NCBI RefSeq assembly: GCF_000306785.1
Contig: NC_017955.1
Span: 1,798,001-1,862,000 of the forward strand
Direction: 5' to 3'
Length of the DNA: 64,000 bases
DNA from: Modestobacter italicus
Lineage (GTDB): Bacteria > Actinomycetota > Actinomycetes > Mycobacteriales > Geodermatophilaceae
Positions 1-8,351 of the stretch are shown in pieces; positions within the stretch are counted from its first letter, which is position 1; each line of letters opens with the position of its first letter. Both the position numbers and the translations under genes were made by a program. The notes beneath the pieces were generated by a model. It did not search any database. It worked only from the letters and a program-made list of their open reading frames with translations, and was not told where the DNA came from.

Positions 1-6
1 GGGCGA

Positions 7-22
7 TGCAACCACGGTTGCA
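7..22. repeat. short perfect palindrome at window edge
   Basis: The arms TGCAACC and GGTTGCA are perfect 7-bp inverted repeats around AC. They lie about 40 bases beyond the stop codon of the RNB ribonuclease gene, so they could be a weak terminator stem or an operator for a gene outside the window. Nothing else in the first 59 bases can be named. Confidence 0.3.
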
Positions 23-59
23 CCGGCGTCGTCCAGCGGTGAGGGCGAGCCGCGGTCGG

Positions 60-1451
60 TCAGCCCCCGGCGGCGGCGAACCGGACGGTGCGGGTGGCCG
101 GGTCGGCCGTGGTCAGCCGGACCCGGACCCGCTCGCCCGGGGTCAGCCGGCCGTCGCAGCGGGCCTGCACGGCCAGGTCGGTGAGCACCACGGTGGACCG
201 CCTGTCCTCCGCGTCGAGCACGACGGCGTCGAAGACCTCACCGGTCCGGTCGGCCAGCAGGGTGGCCTCGACCAGGTCGATGACGGCACGGTCGACCTCG
301 TGCGTGCGCCGGTCGGAGGCGGCCATCAGCCCGGGCAGCTCCGGCAGTGCGGCGAGCAGGTCGGCTCCAGGCCGCTGGCCCGCGGCCAGCGCCAGGCAGA
401 CCTCGGTGCCGAACCGGTCGACCAGCCGGCGCAGCGGCGCGGTCACGTGCGCGTAGGGGGCGCCGACGCCGCCGTGCCCGGGCTGGGCGGGCGTCGGGCC
501 GGCGAAGGCGGTGTAGGCCGCGCCGCGCAGCAGGGAGGCGGCGGCGTCCAGGAAGGTGGCGTGCCGGGGCTGTGCCGGGTCCAGGCCGGCGATGACCTCA
601 CCGGGCCCGGCGCCGGCCGGCCAGTCGACGCCGAGCCCGGGCGCCAGACGGCGGAGCGCCTCGACCGCGCCCGGGTCGGCCGGCGGCAGCGTGCGCAGCA
701 CCCCGACCCCGCCGTCGAGCATCAGCCGGGCCGCGCACCGCCCGGTGAGCAGCGAGATCTGCGCGTTCCAGCCCTCGACGTCGGACTGGCCGCGGAACAC
801 GACCGTCCAGCCGCCGTCCGGGCCGGGCTCGACCTCCTGGGACGGCGTGCCGAGCTCGATCGCGCCGCGCTCCCGGGCGCGCGCCTCCAGCAGCCGGCCG
901 ATCTCGGGCAGCAGCTCCAGCTCCGGCGGCACCTGCTGGCCCACCGACGCGTAGTCCAGCTGGGCGCGGCTGCGGACCCGGGCGCGGCGCAGGTCGACGG
1001 CGGTGACCTCCGCGTCGGCGTCCAGGTCGATCGTCCACAGCGCGGCCGGGCGGAGCTGGCCGGGCAGCAGGCTGGCTGCGCCCTCGGACAGCTGCGGCGG
1101 GTGCAGCGGCGTCCGGCCGTCGGGGCAGTAGACGGTCTGGCCGCGGCGGCGGGCCTCGGCGTCGAGCGCGCCGCCCAGGGCGACGAAGGCCCCGACGTCG
1201 GCGATCGCGTAGGACACCCGGTAGCCCCCGGCGGTGCGGGTCAGGTGCACGGCCTGGTCGAGGTCACGGGCGCCGGGCGGGTCGATGGTCACCAGCGGCA
1301 GGTCGGTCGCGTCGTGCTCGGGCAGCGGCGGATCGGCGGCCACCTGGTCGGCCTCGGCCAGCACGGCCGCCGGGAACTCGTCGGGGACCCCGGCCTCCTC
1401 CCGGACCGCGGCGAAGTCGAGCGGTCCGGACACCTTCAGCACGCGAGCCAC
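60..1451 (-). CDS. RNB-domain ribonuclease (RNase II family)
   Basis: This is a 463-residue protein with the RNB catalytic core of RNase II/RNase R exoribonucleases, which degrade single-stranded RNA from the 3' end. The metal-binding stretch TIDPPGARDLDQA lies near residues 55-67, with Asp57, Asp63 and Asp65 as likely ligands, and the late motif APYAHVTAPLRRLVDRFG is typical of the family. It is shorter than RNase R and shows no clear S1 domain, as in the compact actinobacterial RNB proteins. The GTG at 1451 is chosen because the preceding in-frame residues look non-coding. The gene is divergent from the ArsR-type regulator, and two operator-like dyads lie between them. Confidence 0.88.
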   Translation of the reverse strand: MARVLKVSGPLDFAAVREEAGVPDEFPAAVLAEADQVAADPPLPEHDATDLPLVTIDPPGARDLDQAVHLTRTAGGYRVSYAIADVGAFVALGGALDAEARRRGQTVYCPDGRTPLHPPQLSEGAASLLPGQLRPAALWTIDLDADAEVTAVDLRRARVRSRAQLDYASVGQQVPPELELLPEIGRLLEARARERGAIELGTPSQEVEPGPDGGWTVVFRGQSDVEGWNAQISLLTGRCAARLMLDGGVGVLRTLPPADPGAVEALRRLAPGLGVDWPAGAGPGEVIAGLDPAQPRHATFLDAAASLLRGAAYTAFAGPTPAQPGHGGVGAPYAHVTAPLRRLVDRFGTEVCLALAAGQRPGADLLAALPELPGLMAASDRRTHEVDRAVIDLVEATLLADRTGEVFDAVVLDAEDRRSTVVLTDLAVQARCDGRLTPGERVRVRLTTADPATRTVRFAAAGG

Positions 1452-1519
1452 GGCGTGACCCTGGCACAGGCCGCGACCGCGCGCGGCGGCCGGACCGGAT
1501 CGCCGTCCGGGGCCCGGAC

Positions 1520-1579
1520 CTGAAAGCGTCTTGCAGATCGGGCCAGGCGGGGTCATGATCTGAAAGGCCGTTTCAGATC
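1520..1579. promoter_or_regulatory. paired inverted-repeat operators before ArsR-type gene
   Basis: A perfect dyad, GATCTGAAA-5 nt-TTTCAGATC, occupies 1557-1579. An upstream near copy, CTGAAA-5 nt-TTGCAG, occupies 1520-1536 with one mismatch and the same spacer. Their centres are about 40 bp apart, close to four helical turns. The pair sits in the 139-bp divergent gap, 11 bases before the GTG of the regulator, so autoregulation by the ArsR-type protein is the simplest reading. Confidence 0.65.
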
Positions 1580-1590
1580 AGGGGGTCATC

Positions 1591-2160
1591 GTGCCGGAGA
1601 ACCGCCCCAGGCTGACCGATCCCGCCGTGCTCGACGCGCTGGCGCACCCGGTGCGGCTGGACGTGCTCGGCTACCTCATGTCGGCCGGCCCGGCCACCGC
1701 CTCCCAGTGCGCGCGTGCCGTCGGGGACACCCCGTCGAACTGCAGTTACCACCTGCGCGTGCTCGCCGCGCACGGCCTGGTCGAGCCCGACGAGTCGGGT
1801 GACGGCCGGTCCCGCCCGTGGCGGACCACCCTCACCGGGTTCTCCGTGGGCGCCGACGACCCGGACGGGGAGGCAGGTGTCGCCCGGATGCTCGCGGCCT
1901 CGGTGGAGCTGGACCACCACCTGGCGCGCGAGTACCTGCGCGGCCGCGACGACGTCCCGGAGCGCTGGCTCGAGGTCGACGCGCACGCGACCTACGGCCT
2001 CGCGCTGGCACCCGACGAGCTCGCCGACGTGGTCCGGCGCATCGACGAGATCGTGCGGCCCTACCTCCAGCCCACCCGCACCGACGCCCCGGCCGACGCA
2101 GAGCACGTCCACCTGGCGATCACGGCGTTCCCCCGGCTCCCCTTCGGCTCGCGGTCGTGA
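1591..2160 (+). CDS. ArsR/HTH_20-type transcriptional regulator
   Basis: This 189-residue protein begins with an ArsR-like winged helix-turn-helix. The stretch LDALAHPVRLDVLGYLM is followed by SQCARAVGDTPSNCSYHLRVL, the recognition helix, near residues 40-55. The C-terminal half is alpha-helical and may sense a ligand, but no metal-binding Cys cluster is visible, so a metal sensor is unlikely. Its TGA overlaps the GTG of the MFS exporter (GTGA), so the two are translationally coupled and the regulator most likely controls that exporter. The dyads just upstream are good candidates for its operators. Confidence 0.85.
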   Translation: MPENRPRLTDPAVLDALAHPVRLDVLGYLMSAGPATASQCARAVGDTPSNCSYHLRVLAAHGLVEPDESGDGRSRPWRTTLTGFSVGADDPDGEAGVARMLAASVELDHHLAREYLRGRDDVPERWLEVDAHATYGLALAPDELADVVRRIDEIVRPYLQPTRTDAPADAEHVHLAITAFPRLPFGSRS

Positions 2161-3461
2161 GCGCCGGGGCCGGCACGGAGACCGCGAAGGGGACCGACCG
2201 CCTGCGGGGCGGGTCGGCGATGGCCGTGCCCGCCTTCCGCCGGCTGTGGATCGCGGGCGTCGTCTCCGACGCCGGCGACTGGCTGATGTTCATCGCGCTC
2301 CCGCTGGTGGTGCTGCAGCTCACCGGCTCCGCGTTCGGCACCTCGATCGCCTTCCTGCTCGAGCTCGCACCCCCGGTCCTGCTCGCACCGCTGGTGGGCC
2401 GGCTGGTCGACCGCCTCCCGGGCCGGGGGGTCATGGTCGCGGCGCTGCTGGCCCAGGCCGGGTCGCTGCTGCCGCTGCTCGCGGTGCACGACCGGTCCGA
2501 CCTGCCGGTGGTCTACGGCGTCATCGTCGCCCAGGCGACGTTCGCGACGGTCTTCGAACCGGCCAAGAACGCCGTGCTGCCGACGCTCGTGGGCCCGGAG
2601 CGGATCGTGTCCGCCAACGCCCTCGTCGGTCTCAACAACGACCTGGGCCGCATCGTCGGCGGTCCGCTCGGCGGCGTGCTGCTGGCGTTCGCCGGTCTCG
2701 GGGGTGTCGCTGCCGCCGACATCGCGACCTACCTGGTGGCCGCCGCCTTCGTCGCGTCCCTGCCGGGGCAGCGGGCGGCGCGACGCACGGAGGGCGCCGG
2801 CGACGTCACGGCGCGGCGGGGCGGCGGTGTGCTGCGCGCGCTGCGCGACCCGGCCACCGGTGTCCCGATCGCGATCGTCGTCCTCGCCGCCGTCGCCCAG
2901 GGGCTCTTCCTGGTGCTGTTCGTCTTCTTCGTGACCGACGTCCTCGGCGGCGACGAGGCCGACGTCGGTGTGCTGCGCGGCGTGCAGGCGGTCGGTGCGA
3001 TCGCCGCCGGTGCGGCGCTGGGCGTGCTGGGCGCGCGGCTCGACGTCCTGCGGCTCACCCTCGTCGGCGTCCTCGCCTTCGCCGCGGTCACGGCGGTCAC
3101 CTGGAACGTCTCGTTCCTCACCCACGCCCTGCCGCTGTACGCCGTCCTCTTCGGCGTGATCGGCGCGCCCGCCGTCCTCATGGGTGCCGGCCTGACCAGC
3201 CTGCTGCAGCGGGCAGCCCCCGGCGGGCAACTCGGCAGCGTCTTCGCGGCGCTGGGTCTCGGGCAGGCCCTCGGCCAGGCGGTCGGCATCCTGGCCGGCG
3301 GCGTGCTCCAGGACGTCGTCGGCACGCTCCCGCTGATGGAGCTCCAGGCCGGCTGCTACGCCGCCGCGGCCCTCCTCGCCCTCGTGCTGCTGCCGCGGAC
3401 CGCCCGCCCGATCTCGCACGCTCCGGATGAGGAGCCGGGCGTCTCCGGTCCGGTGGGATGA
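2157..3461 (+). CDS. MFS exporter (MFS_3 / EntS-like)
   Basis: A 434-residue major facilitator with about 12 hydrophobic segments, beginning FRRLWIAGVVSDAGDWLMF, the usual start of MFS_3 drug and siderophore exporters. The loop LLAPLVGRLVDRLPGRGVM between helices 2 and 3 matches the MFS signature region. The GTG at 2157 overlaps the regulator stop as GTGA; ATG 2220 is a possible alternative but would lose the coupling. The substrate is unknown. Pairing with a local ArsR-type repressor suggests inducible efflux of a toxic compound. Confidence 0.85.
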   Translation: MSAGAGTETAKGTDRLRGGSAMAVPAFRRLWIAGVVSDAGDWLMFIALPLVVLQLTGSAFGTSIAFLLELAPPVLLAPLVGRLVDRLPGRGVMVAALLAQAGSLLPLLAVHDRSDLPVVYGVIVAQATFATVFEPAKNAVLPTLVGPERIVSANALVGLNNDLGRIVGGPLGGVLLAFAGLGGVAAADIATYLVAAAFVASLPGQRAARRTEGAGDVTARRGGGVLRALRDPATGVPIAIVVLAAVAQGLFLVLFVFFVTDVLGGDEADVGVLRGVQAVGAIAAGAALGVLGARLDVLRLTLVGVLAFAAVTAVTWNVSFLTHALPLYAVLFGVIGAPAVLMGAGLTSLLQRAAPGGQLGSVFAALGLGQALGQAVGILAGGVLQDVVGTLPLMELQAGCYAAAALLALVLLPRTARPISHAPDEEPGVSGPVG

Positions 3462-3550
3462 CGGCTGACGGGCGCGCCTCACCCCGGTGCCCGGGCGCGA
3501 CCGACAGACTGCGCGACACCCGACCGAGGTCGGTGGACGGAGGAACGCCG

Positions 3551-5053
3551 ATGAGTGGCGTGGGCGGCCAGCTCTGGGTCGGCCCGGTCCAGGCTGCCCT
3601 CGTGGCGTTGGCGGCCGAGTTCACGGTGGCCGTGGACCGCCCGGTCGCCACCCGCCGGATGTGGCTGGACAGCATCGACCTGCGGCTGTTCCACCGCGGG
3701 ATGTCGCTGACCGCCGTCGAGGGCCCGGACGGCGGCGCGTGGACGCTGGAGCTCGGGCTGCCCGACGGTGCGACCGTCCCGGCCGGGCCCGACGCCCGCG
3801 GCTGGCCGCGTCTGTCGGCCGACCTCCCCGACGACCTGCGCCCGCACCTCGAGCCGGTCCTCGGGGTGCGCGCCCTCCTCCCGGTGGTCGAGGCATCGGG
3901 GACCTCCGCCACCGGCAGGCTGCTGGACGCCGAGGGCAAGACCGTGGTGCGGCTGGTCCACGACCGTCCGGCCACCCTCGCCGCCGGCCGCGGCGAGCTG
4001 CCCGGAGGGCTGTGGTTGGTCCCCCTGCGGGGGTACGACGCGGCGGGGGAGTGCGCCGCCCGGATCGCGCAGCGGGCGGGGCTGGTCCCCGACACCCCGT
4101 CGCGCTACCCGGCGGCGTTGCGCGCCGCGGCGGTCGATCCCGCACCGCCCCCGAGGGCCGTGCTGGAGCCCGGGCTCCCCGCTCCCGTGGCGGTGGCCAG
4201 GGTGCTGCTGTCGTTCCTCGGCGAGCTGGAGGCCGCGGTGGACGGCACGGTCGACGACGTCGACACCGAGTTCCTGCACGACCTCCGGGTCGCGGTGCGG
4301 CGCAGCCGCTCGGCGGTCAAGCTGCTCGGCGACGTCCTGCCGCCCGCCCTGGTCGCGTGGGCGACACCGGAGTTGAAGCTGCTCGGCGACCTCACCACGC
4401 CGTCGCGCGACCTCGACGTCCTCCTCCAGCAGCTCCCGTCCCTGACCGCGGGGCTGGCCGGCGGGCGGTGCGAGGACGTGGCACCGCTGGTGCGCCACCT
4501 GACCGCACTCCGCGCGGACGAGCGCCTCCGGCTCGTGGCCGGCCTCCGGTCGCCGCGGTTCGAGGAGTTCCGCTCCCGGTGGCGGGCGGCACTGCTGGAG
4601 CTGGCGACCTGGGACGGGCAGCCCCGCGCCGGGGCGGTCGCGGCCGAGGTGCTCGTGGAACGGCTCGATCGCGCCCATCGGCGGGTGCTCCGCCACGGCT
4701 CGCGAATCACGGACGCATCGCCCGCCGAGGACCTGCACGACCTGCGCAAGCGGGTCAAGGAGCTGCGCTACCTGCTGGAGGTCCTCCCCCCACCGACGGA
4801 CCCGGCCGACGCCCGCGTCGCCGTGAAGGAGTTGAAGGCCGTGCAGGACGTGCTCGGGACGTTCCAGGACAGCGAGGCCCAGCGCGAGGCGCTGTACGCC
4901 CTCGGCACCGACCTGGTGTCCGGTGACGGCGCCCCCGTCCGGACCGTCTTCGCGATGGGGGAGATCGCCGCCCGGCTGCAGGAGGACCAGGACACGGCCC
5001 GGGCGCGGTTCGCCACCGTGTTCGAGCGGTTCTCCACGAGGTCGGCGCGGTGA
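3551..5053 (+). CDS. CYTH and CHAD domain protein
   Basis: This 500-residue protein has an N-terminal CYTH-like (triphosphate tunnel) domain to about residue 180 and a C-terminal CHAD helical domain from about residue 205 to the end. CHAD is shown by two repeats of the HDLR type: FLHDLRVAVRRSRSAVKLL and, later, EDLHDLRKRVKELRYLLE. CHAD domains bind inorganic polyphosphate and target proteins to polyphosphate granules in other bacteria. The CYTH half is divergent, so tripolyphosphatase activity is uncertain. The ATG at 3551 follows GGAGGA. Its stop overlaps the start of the ParA-like gene, implying joint synthesis. Confidence 0.87.
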   Translation: MSGVGGQLWVGPVQAALVALAAEFTVAVDRPVATRRMWLDSIDLRLFHRGMSLTAVEGPDGGAWTLELGLPDGATVPAGPDARGWPRLSADLPDDLRPHLEPVLGVRALLPVVEASGTSATGRLLDAEGKTVVRLVHDRPATLAAGRGELPGGLWLVPLRGYDAAGECAARIAQRAGLVPDTPSRYPAALRAAAVDPAPPPRAVLEPGLPAPVAVARVLLSFLGELEAAVDGTVDDVDTEFLHDLRVAVRRSRSAVKLLGDVLPPALVAWATPELKLLGDLTTPSRDLDVLLQQLPSLTAGLAGGRCEDVAPLVRHLTALRADERLRLVAGLRSPRFEEFRSRWRAALLELATWDGQPRAGAVAAEVLVERLDRAHRRVLRHGSRITDASPAEDLHDLRKRVKELRYLLEVLPPPTDPADARVAVKELKAVQDVLGTFQDSEAQREALYALGTDLVSGDGAPVRTVFAMGEIAARLQEDQDTARARFATVFERFSTRSAR

Positions 5054-5802
5054 AGGTCCTGGCCGCCTACAACATCAAGGGAGGCGTCGGCAAGACGTCG
5101 GCCGCGGTCAACCTCGCCTGGTTCGCGGCCCGCGACGGTCTGCGGACCCTGCTCTGGGACCTCGACCCGCAGGGCTCGGCCACGTACGTGTTCCGGGTCA
5201 AGCCCAAGGTGAAGGGCGGCGGTCACGCCCTGCTCACGGGCAAGCGCTCGGTGGACGACGGGATCAAGGGGACCGACTTCGACCGGCTGGACCTGATGCC
5301 GGCCGACTTCAGCTACCGCAACCTCGACCTGGACCTGGACTCCACGAAGCGCCCCACCGACCGGGTCCGCCGCCTGCTCGCGCCCCTGGCGAAGGACTAC
5401 GACCTGGTCGTCCTGGACTGCCCGCCGAGCGTGTCCCTGGTGTCGGAGAACGTCGTCCACGCCTGCGACGTGCTGCTCGTCCCGCTGGTCCCCGCCAGGC
5501 TCTCGGTGCGCACCTACGACCAGCTCATCGACTTCGTCGACACGATGCCGGGGCGGAAGCCGCAGGTGATGGGCTTCCTGTCGATGGTCGACAGCCGCAA
5601 GAAGGCCCACCGCGAGTTCGCCGAACGGCTGCCCCAGGACCACGCGTCCGTCGTGCCCGAGGCGATCCCGAGCCGGGTGGTGGTCGAGCAGATGGCCGAG
5701 GAGCGTGCACCGGTCCCGGTGTTCGCGCCGGCCAGCTCCGCGACGGCTGCCTACGAGGCGCTCTGGGCACGGGTCCGGTCGCGCCTGGACGACGTCGGCT
5801 GA
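5050..5802 (+). CDS. ParA/MinD-family ATPase
   Basis: A 250-residue cytoplasmic ATPase with the deviant Walker A motif KGGVGKTS (Lys10 and Lys15), the switch DLDPQGSATY, and a Walker B region LVVLDCPPSVS near residue 120. Such ATPases dimerise on ATP and position DNA or protein cargos over the nucleoid. No ParB gene or parS site is nearby, so it is probably not the chromosome partition ATPase. It is coupled to the CYTH-CHAD gene by a GTGA overlap, which points to a CHAD-bound cargo, perhaps polyphosphate granules. The cargo is inference; the family is clear. Confidence 0.9.
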   Translation: MKVLAAYNIKGGVGKTSAAVNLAWFAARDGLRTLLWDLDPQGSATYVFRVKPKVKGGGHALLTGKRSVDDGIKGTDFDRLDLMPADFSYRNLDLDLDSTKRPTDRVRRLLAPLAKDYDLVVLDCPPSVSLVSENVVHACDVLLVPLVPARLSVRTYDQLIDFVDTMPGRKPQVMGFLSMVDSRKKAHREFAERLPQDHASVVPEAIPSRVVVEQMAEERAPVPVFAPASSATAAYEALWARVRSRLDDVG

Positions 5803-5996
5803 CGCCCGGCGGGTCGCGGTGTCCGTCCGCGCGGCCGCACGTCATCACTCGCGCATGAGGTGGGCCGTCCGCGCCGGCGGGACGCTCGTCGCGTTCACCG
5901 GCGGACGGCTCCGTGGCCGCTGCGCCTGCCGGTCGCGGCGGCGTGGCGGAGGCGGACCCGTGTCCGGTCGTCGAGCAGGTCTGGACGGAGAAGCGG

Positions 5997-6260
5997 ATGT
6001 CCGATGTCAAGGTCGAGCACAAGAGCGGGATCACCCGTTCCGAGCTGGCGCAGTGGATGGCCGACCTCGGGAAGGAGTTGAGCGGCGCGGGGACCGTGCA
6101 CTTCCGCCTGGCGGAGAGCACGGTGGAGCTGGGGGTCCCGGACGACATCCGGTTCGAGGCCGAGGTCGAGGTCGACGGGGACACCGTGGAACTGGAGATC
6201 GAGCTGAAGTGGTCGACCGCGCGGAAGCCCGCGAGGACGACCGGCGAGAAGGGCTCCTGA
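5997..6260 (+). CDS. amphi-Trp domain protein
   Basis: A small 87-residue protein that fits the amphi-Trp domain pattern: SGITRSELAQWMADLGKEL, then alternating charged and hydrophobic strands ending in VELEIELKW. The function of the domain is unknown. ATG 5997 is preferred because it follows a GGAG element and begins the conserved domain; an upstream in-frame ATG at 5913 would add unconserved residues. It lies 194 bp after the ParA-like gene on the same strand and may belong to the same functional set. Confidence 0.75.
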   Translation: MSDVKVEHKSGITRSELAQWMADLGKELSGAGTVHFRLAESTVELGVPDDIRFEAEVEVDGDTVELEIELKWSTARKPARTTGEKGS

Positions 6261-6339
6261 CCCGGACCCTCACGAGCGGCCGAAACGGGCGGCGTGTCAC
6301 GTGCCGAGGACCCGGCGGTGACGGGGCGGTCGGTGGACC

Positions 6340-7140
6340 TCAGGGACCGGAGGGTGCCTCGGCCGCCGGCGGTGCGGACATGGAGGAGGCGACGTCGACG
6401 AGCGGCGTCGTCGGCACCTCGATCAGGCCGCGGGTCGGGCGGTCGAGGTCGAACGTGACCTGCAGGAGCAGGACCACCAGCAGGGCCGCGAGCAGCACCG
6501 CGAGCACGCCGCGGCCCAGCGTGGCGACGTGCAGGGCGAGGACGGCGAGTGCGACGGCGGCCAGCACGATCTCCACCACCAGCACTGCGGTGGGGACCCG
6601 GTTGGTGAGGCCGTAGACGCGCGTGGACTGGGCGTCGATCGTCTCGTTGAGGGTCTCGACGTAGAGGCGCGGGGCGCTCGCCTCGGGCGCCCGGTCCAGA
6701 GCGCGTCCGGCGAGTGACCACAGGATCCGTTGCTGCCGCTCGCTCTCGGCGACGGCGCGGTCCTGGGCCGGGCCGCCCGGGACCGTCTCACCGATGACGA
6801 TGCTCGTCTCGGTGTAGGCCCGGAGCAGGCGCAGCGACTCCGTCCGCTCCGGCTCCATCAGGGTCTGCGCCCGGAGGTACGTCGTCCCGATGGCGTTCGC
6901 CTCGTCGACGACGTGCGCCCGCCTGGACTCGTAACGCCCGACGGCCAGACTGAGGCCGAACGCGAGCACCAGCCCCATGAAGCCGATGAGGGCTGCCTGC
7001 AGGACACCGAACGGCTCGCGGAAACCCTCCGAGCGCGCGCTCATCGCCCGTCCGGCGAGCAGCCCTGCGACCGTCGCGCCCAGCATGACGCCGGCCAGGA
7101 GCACGGCGAGCACCCACCCGTTCAGCCCGAAGAAGACCAC
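6340..7140 (-). CDS. DUF4239 (bestrophin-like) membrane protein
   Basis: A protein of about 266 residues with two N-terminal hydrophobic segments, a long soluble helical middle containing ESRRAHVVDEANAIGTTYLR, and two hydrophobic segments near the C-terminus. This arrangement and the middle motif match the DUF4239, or bestrophin-like, family. Its role is not established. GTG 7140 is preferred over GTG 7170 because GGAGGA lies about ten bases before it. It is convergent with the amphi-Trp gene. Confidence 0.75.
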   Translation of the reverse strand: MVFFGLNGWVLAVLLAGVMLGATVAGLLAGRAMSARSEGFREPFGVLQAALIGFMGLVLAFGLSLAVGRYESRRAHVVDEANAIGTTYLRAQTLMEPERTESLRLLRAYTETSIVIGETVPGGPAQDRAVAESERQQRILWSLAGRALDRAPEASAPRLYVETLNETIDAQSTRVYGLTNRVPTAVLVVEIVLAAVALAVLALHVATLGRGVLAVLLAALLVVLLLQVTFDLDRPTRGLIEVPTTPLVDVASSMSAPPAAEAPSGP

Positions 7141-7324
7141 GTCAGGGGTTCCTCCGCTCCGTCCGGTCACCGCAACCGGGGACGGTAGGGACCCGACCGC
7201 GGCCGCGGATCACCCTGGACGGAGGACCACGTGCCGCACCACGATCGCCGCGCGGTCACCCGGCCCCGGGTGGAACGGCGGTGGTGAGGACCGCGCCGGG
7301 GTCGGTGGCACCAGGTCCGACCGG

Positions 7325-7398
7325 TGGGGCGGGTGGGGCTCGAACCCACGACCCAGGGATTATGAGTCCCATGCTCTGACCGGCTGAGCTACCGCCCC
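7325..7398 (-). tRNA. tRNA with CAT anticodon (Met, or Ile2)
   Basis: On the minus strand a complete 74-nt cloverleaf can be drawn. The acceptor GGGGCGG pairs with CCGCCCC and the discriminator is A73. The D arm is TAGCTCAGCCGGTCAGAGC, the anticodon loop CTCATAA and the T arm GTGGGTTCGAGCCCCAC. The terminal CCA is not encoded. A CAT anticodon can be elongator Met or the Ile2 species modified by TilS, and the sequence alone does not settle which. Base pair 27-43 is a T-T mismatch. Confidence 0.95.
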
Positions 7399-7707
7399 AG
7401 GGCGTCACGCTAGCGTTGCGGGCAGCCGCCCTGGTGGGGAGCCCCCGCCCGCGCGACCGGTGGACGATCCCGGTCAGTTCTGTCCACGTGTCGCCGGCAA
7501 GATCGCGCTGACCTGCCCTGATGATCGCCACGGTGGACCTCTCCGGCCCCGGGCGTCTCATCGTCACCACTCAGCACTGGCGCACGAAGGTCACGATCCG
7601 GCAAACTGTCCCCGGTCGCTCTGAGAGCCGCCGGGGTACGACTGCAGTTCATCGCGAGACAGGTCCGTTGGGGAAGACGGAGTCAGTCGAGTCGATGGAG
7701 GTGCACC
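7399..7707. other. intergenic leader before DUF3145 gene
   Basis: About 309 bases between the tRNA and the DUF3145 gene hold no supportable gene. A GGAGGT ribosome-binding site lies near 7695-7700. No convincing promoter hexamer pair, operator or hairpin was found by eye. Confidence 0.4.
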
Positions 7708-8208
7708 GTGCAGCGACGGTCAGCCCAGGGTGTCGTCTTCGTGCACGCGTGCCCGAAGGCTCTCTGCCAGCATGTCGAATGGGCGCTCGAGCGCGTGGTC
7801 GGCACGCCGGTCTCCTTGGCATGGGGTGAGCAGCCCGTGACTCACGGGTCCTACCGTGCCGAGGTCGCCTGGACGGGTGCACCCGGTACCGGGGCCAAGC
7901 TCGTCGCTGCCCTCAAGCAGTGGCCGATGCTGCGCTTCGAGGTCACCGAGGAGGCCAGCCACGGCAACGACGGCGAGCGCATGTCCTACGTGCCCGGCTA
8001 CGGCGTGCACCGCTCCTCGATCAGCGCCAACGGCGACCTGATCGTCAACGAGCAGCAGCTGCGCCACCTCGCCGCCACGGCGAACTCCGTCGAGGCCTTC
8101 CGGCACGGCGTCGACGACCTCCTCGGCGCCGCCTGGGACGCCGACCTCGAGGCCTACCGCCACGCCGGCGACGGCACCCAGGTCACCTGGCTGCACCAGG
8201 TCGTCTGA
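7708..8208 (+). CDS. DUF3145 family protein
   Basis: A 166-residue soluble protein recognised as the actinobacterial DUF3145 family from stretches such as FVHACPKALCQHVEWALERV and YVPGYGVHRSSISANGDLIV. Its biochemical function is unknown. The GTG at 7708 follows GGAGGT at good spacing. Members are often found beside the fatty-acid operon in actinobacteria, and here the gene faces accD across a strong shared terminator. A link to lipid synthesis rests on neighbourhood only. Confidence 0.82.
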   Translation: MQRRSAQGVVFVHACPKALCQHVEWALERVVGTPVSLAWGEQPVTHGSYRAEVAWTGAPGTGAKLVAALKQWPMLRFEVTEEASHGNDGERMSYVPGYGVHRSSISANGDLIVNEQQLRHLAATANSVEAFRHGVDDLLGAAWDADLEAYRHAGDGTQVTWLHQVV

Positions 8209-8307
8209 ACAAGGACCCCGCTGCCCCCCACGCCTCGCGAGCTCGGCGCGGGCCCCTGCAGCGGGGCCGGGGAACGGTCGAAGGGGCGCGGACCCCGAAG
8301 ACGACGA

Positions 8308-8339
8308 ACGGCCCGGCACCCACAGGGGTGCCGGGCCGT
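8308..8339. terminator. bidirectional hairpin terminator
   Basis: Perfect 14-bp arms (ACGGCCCGGCACCC and its complement) surround the loop ACAG. Flanking ACGACGA and CGTCGT lengthen the stem. It sits between the convergent DUF3145 and accD genes and could stop transcription in both directions, although no U tract follows. Confidence 0.8.
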
Positions 8340-8351
8340 CGTCGTCCGTGC

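Noticed and set aside
5050-5802. Chromosome or plasmid partition locus
   Set aside because: There is a ParA-type ATPase but no ParB gene and no TGTTTCACGTGAAACA-type parS site was seen.
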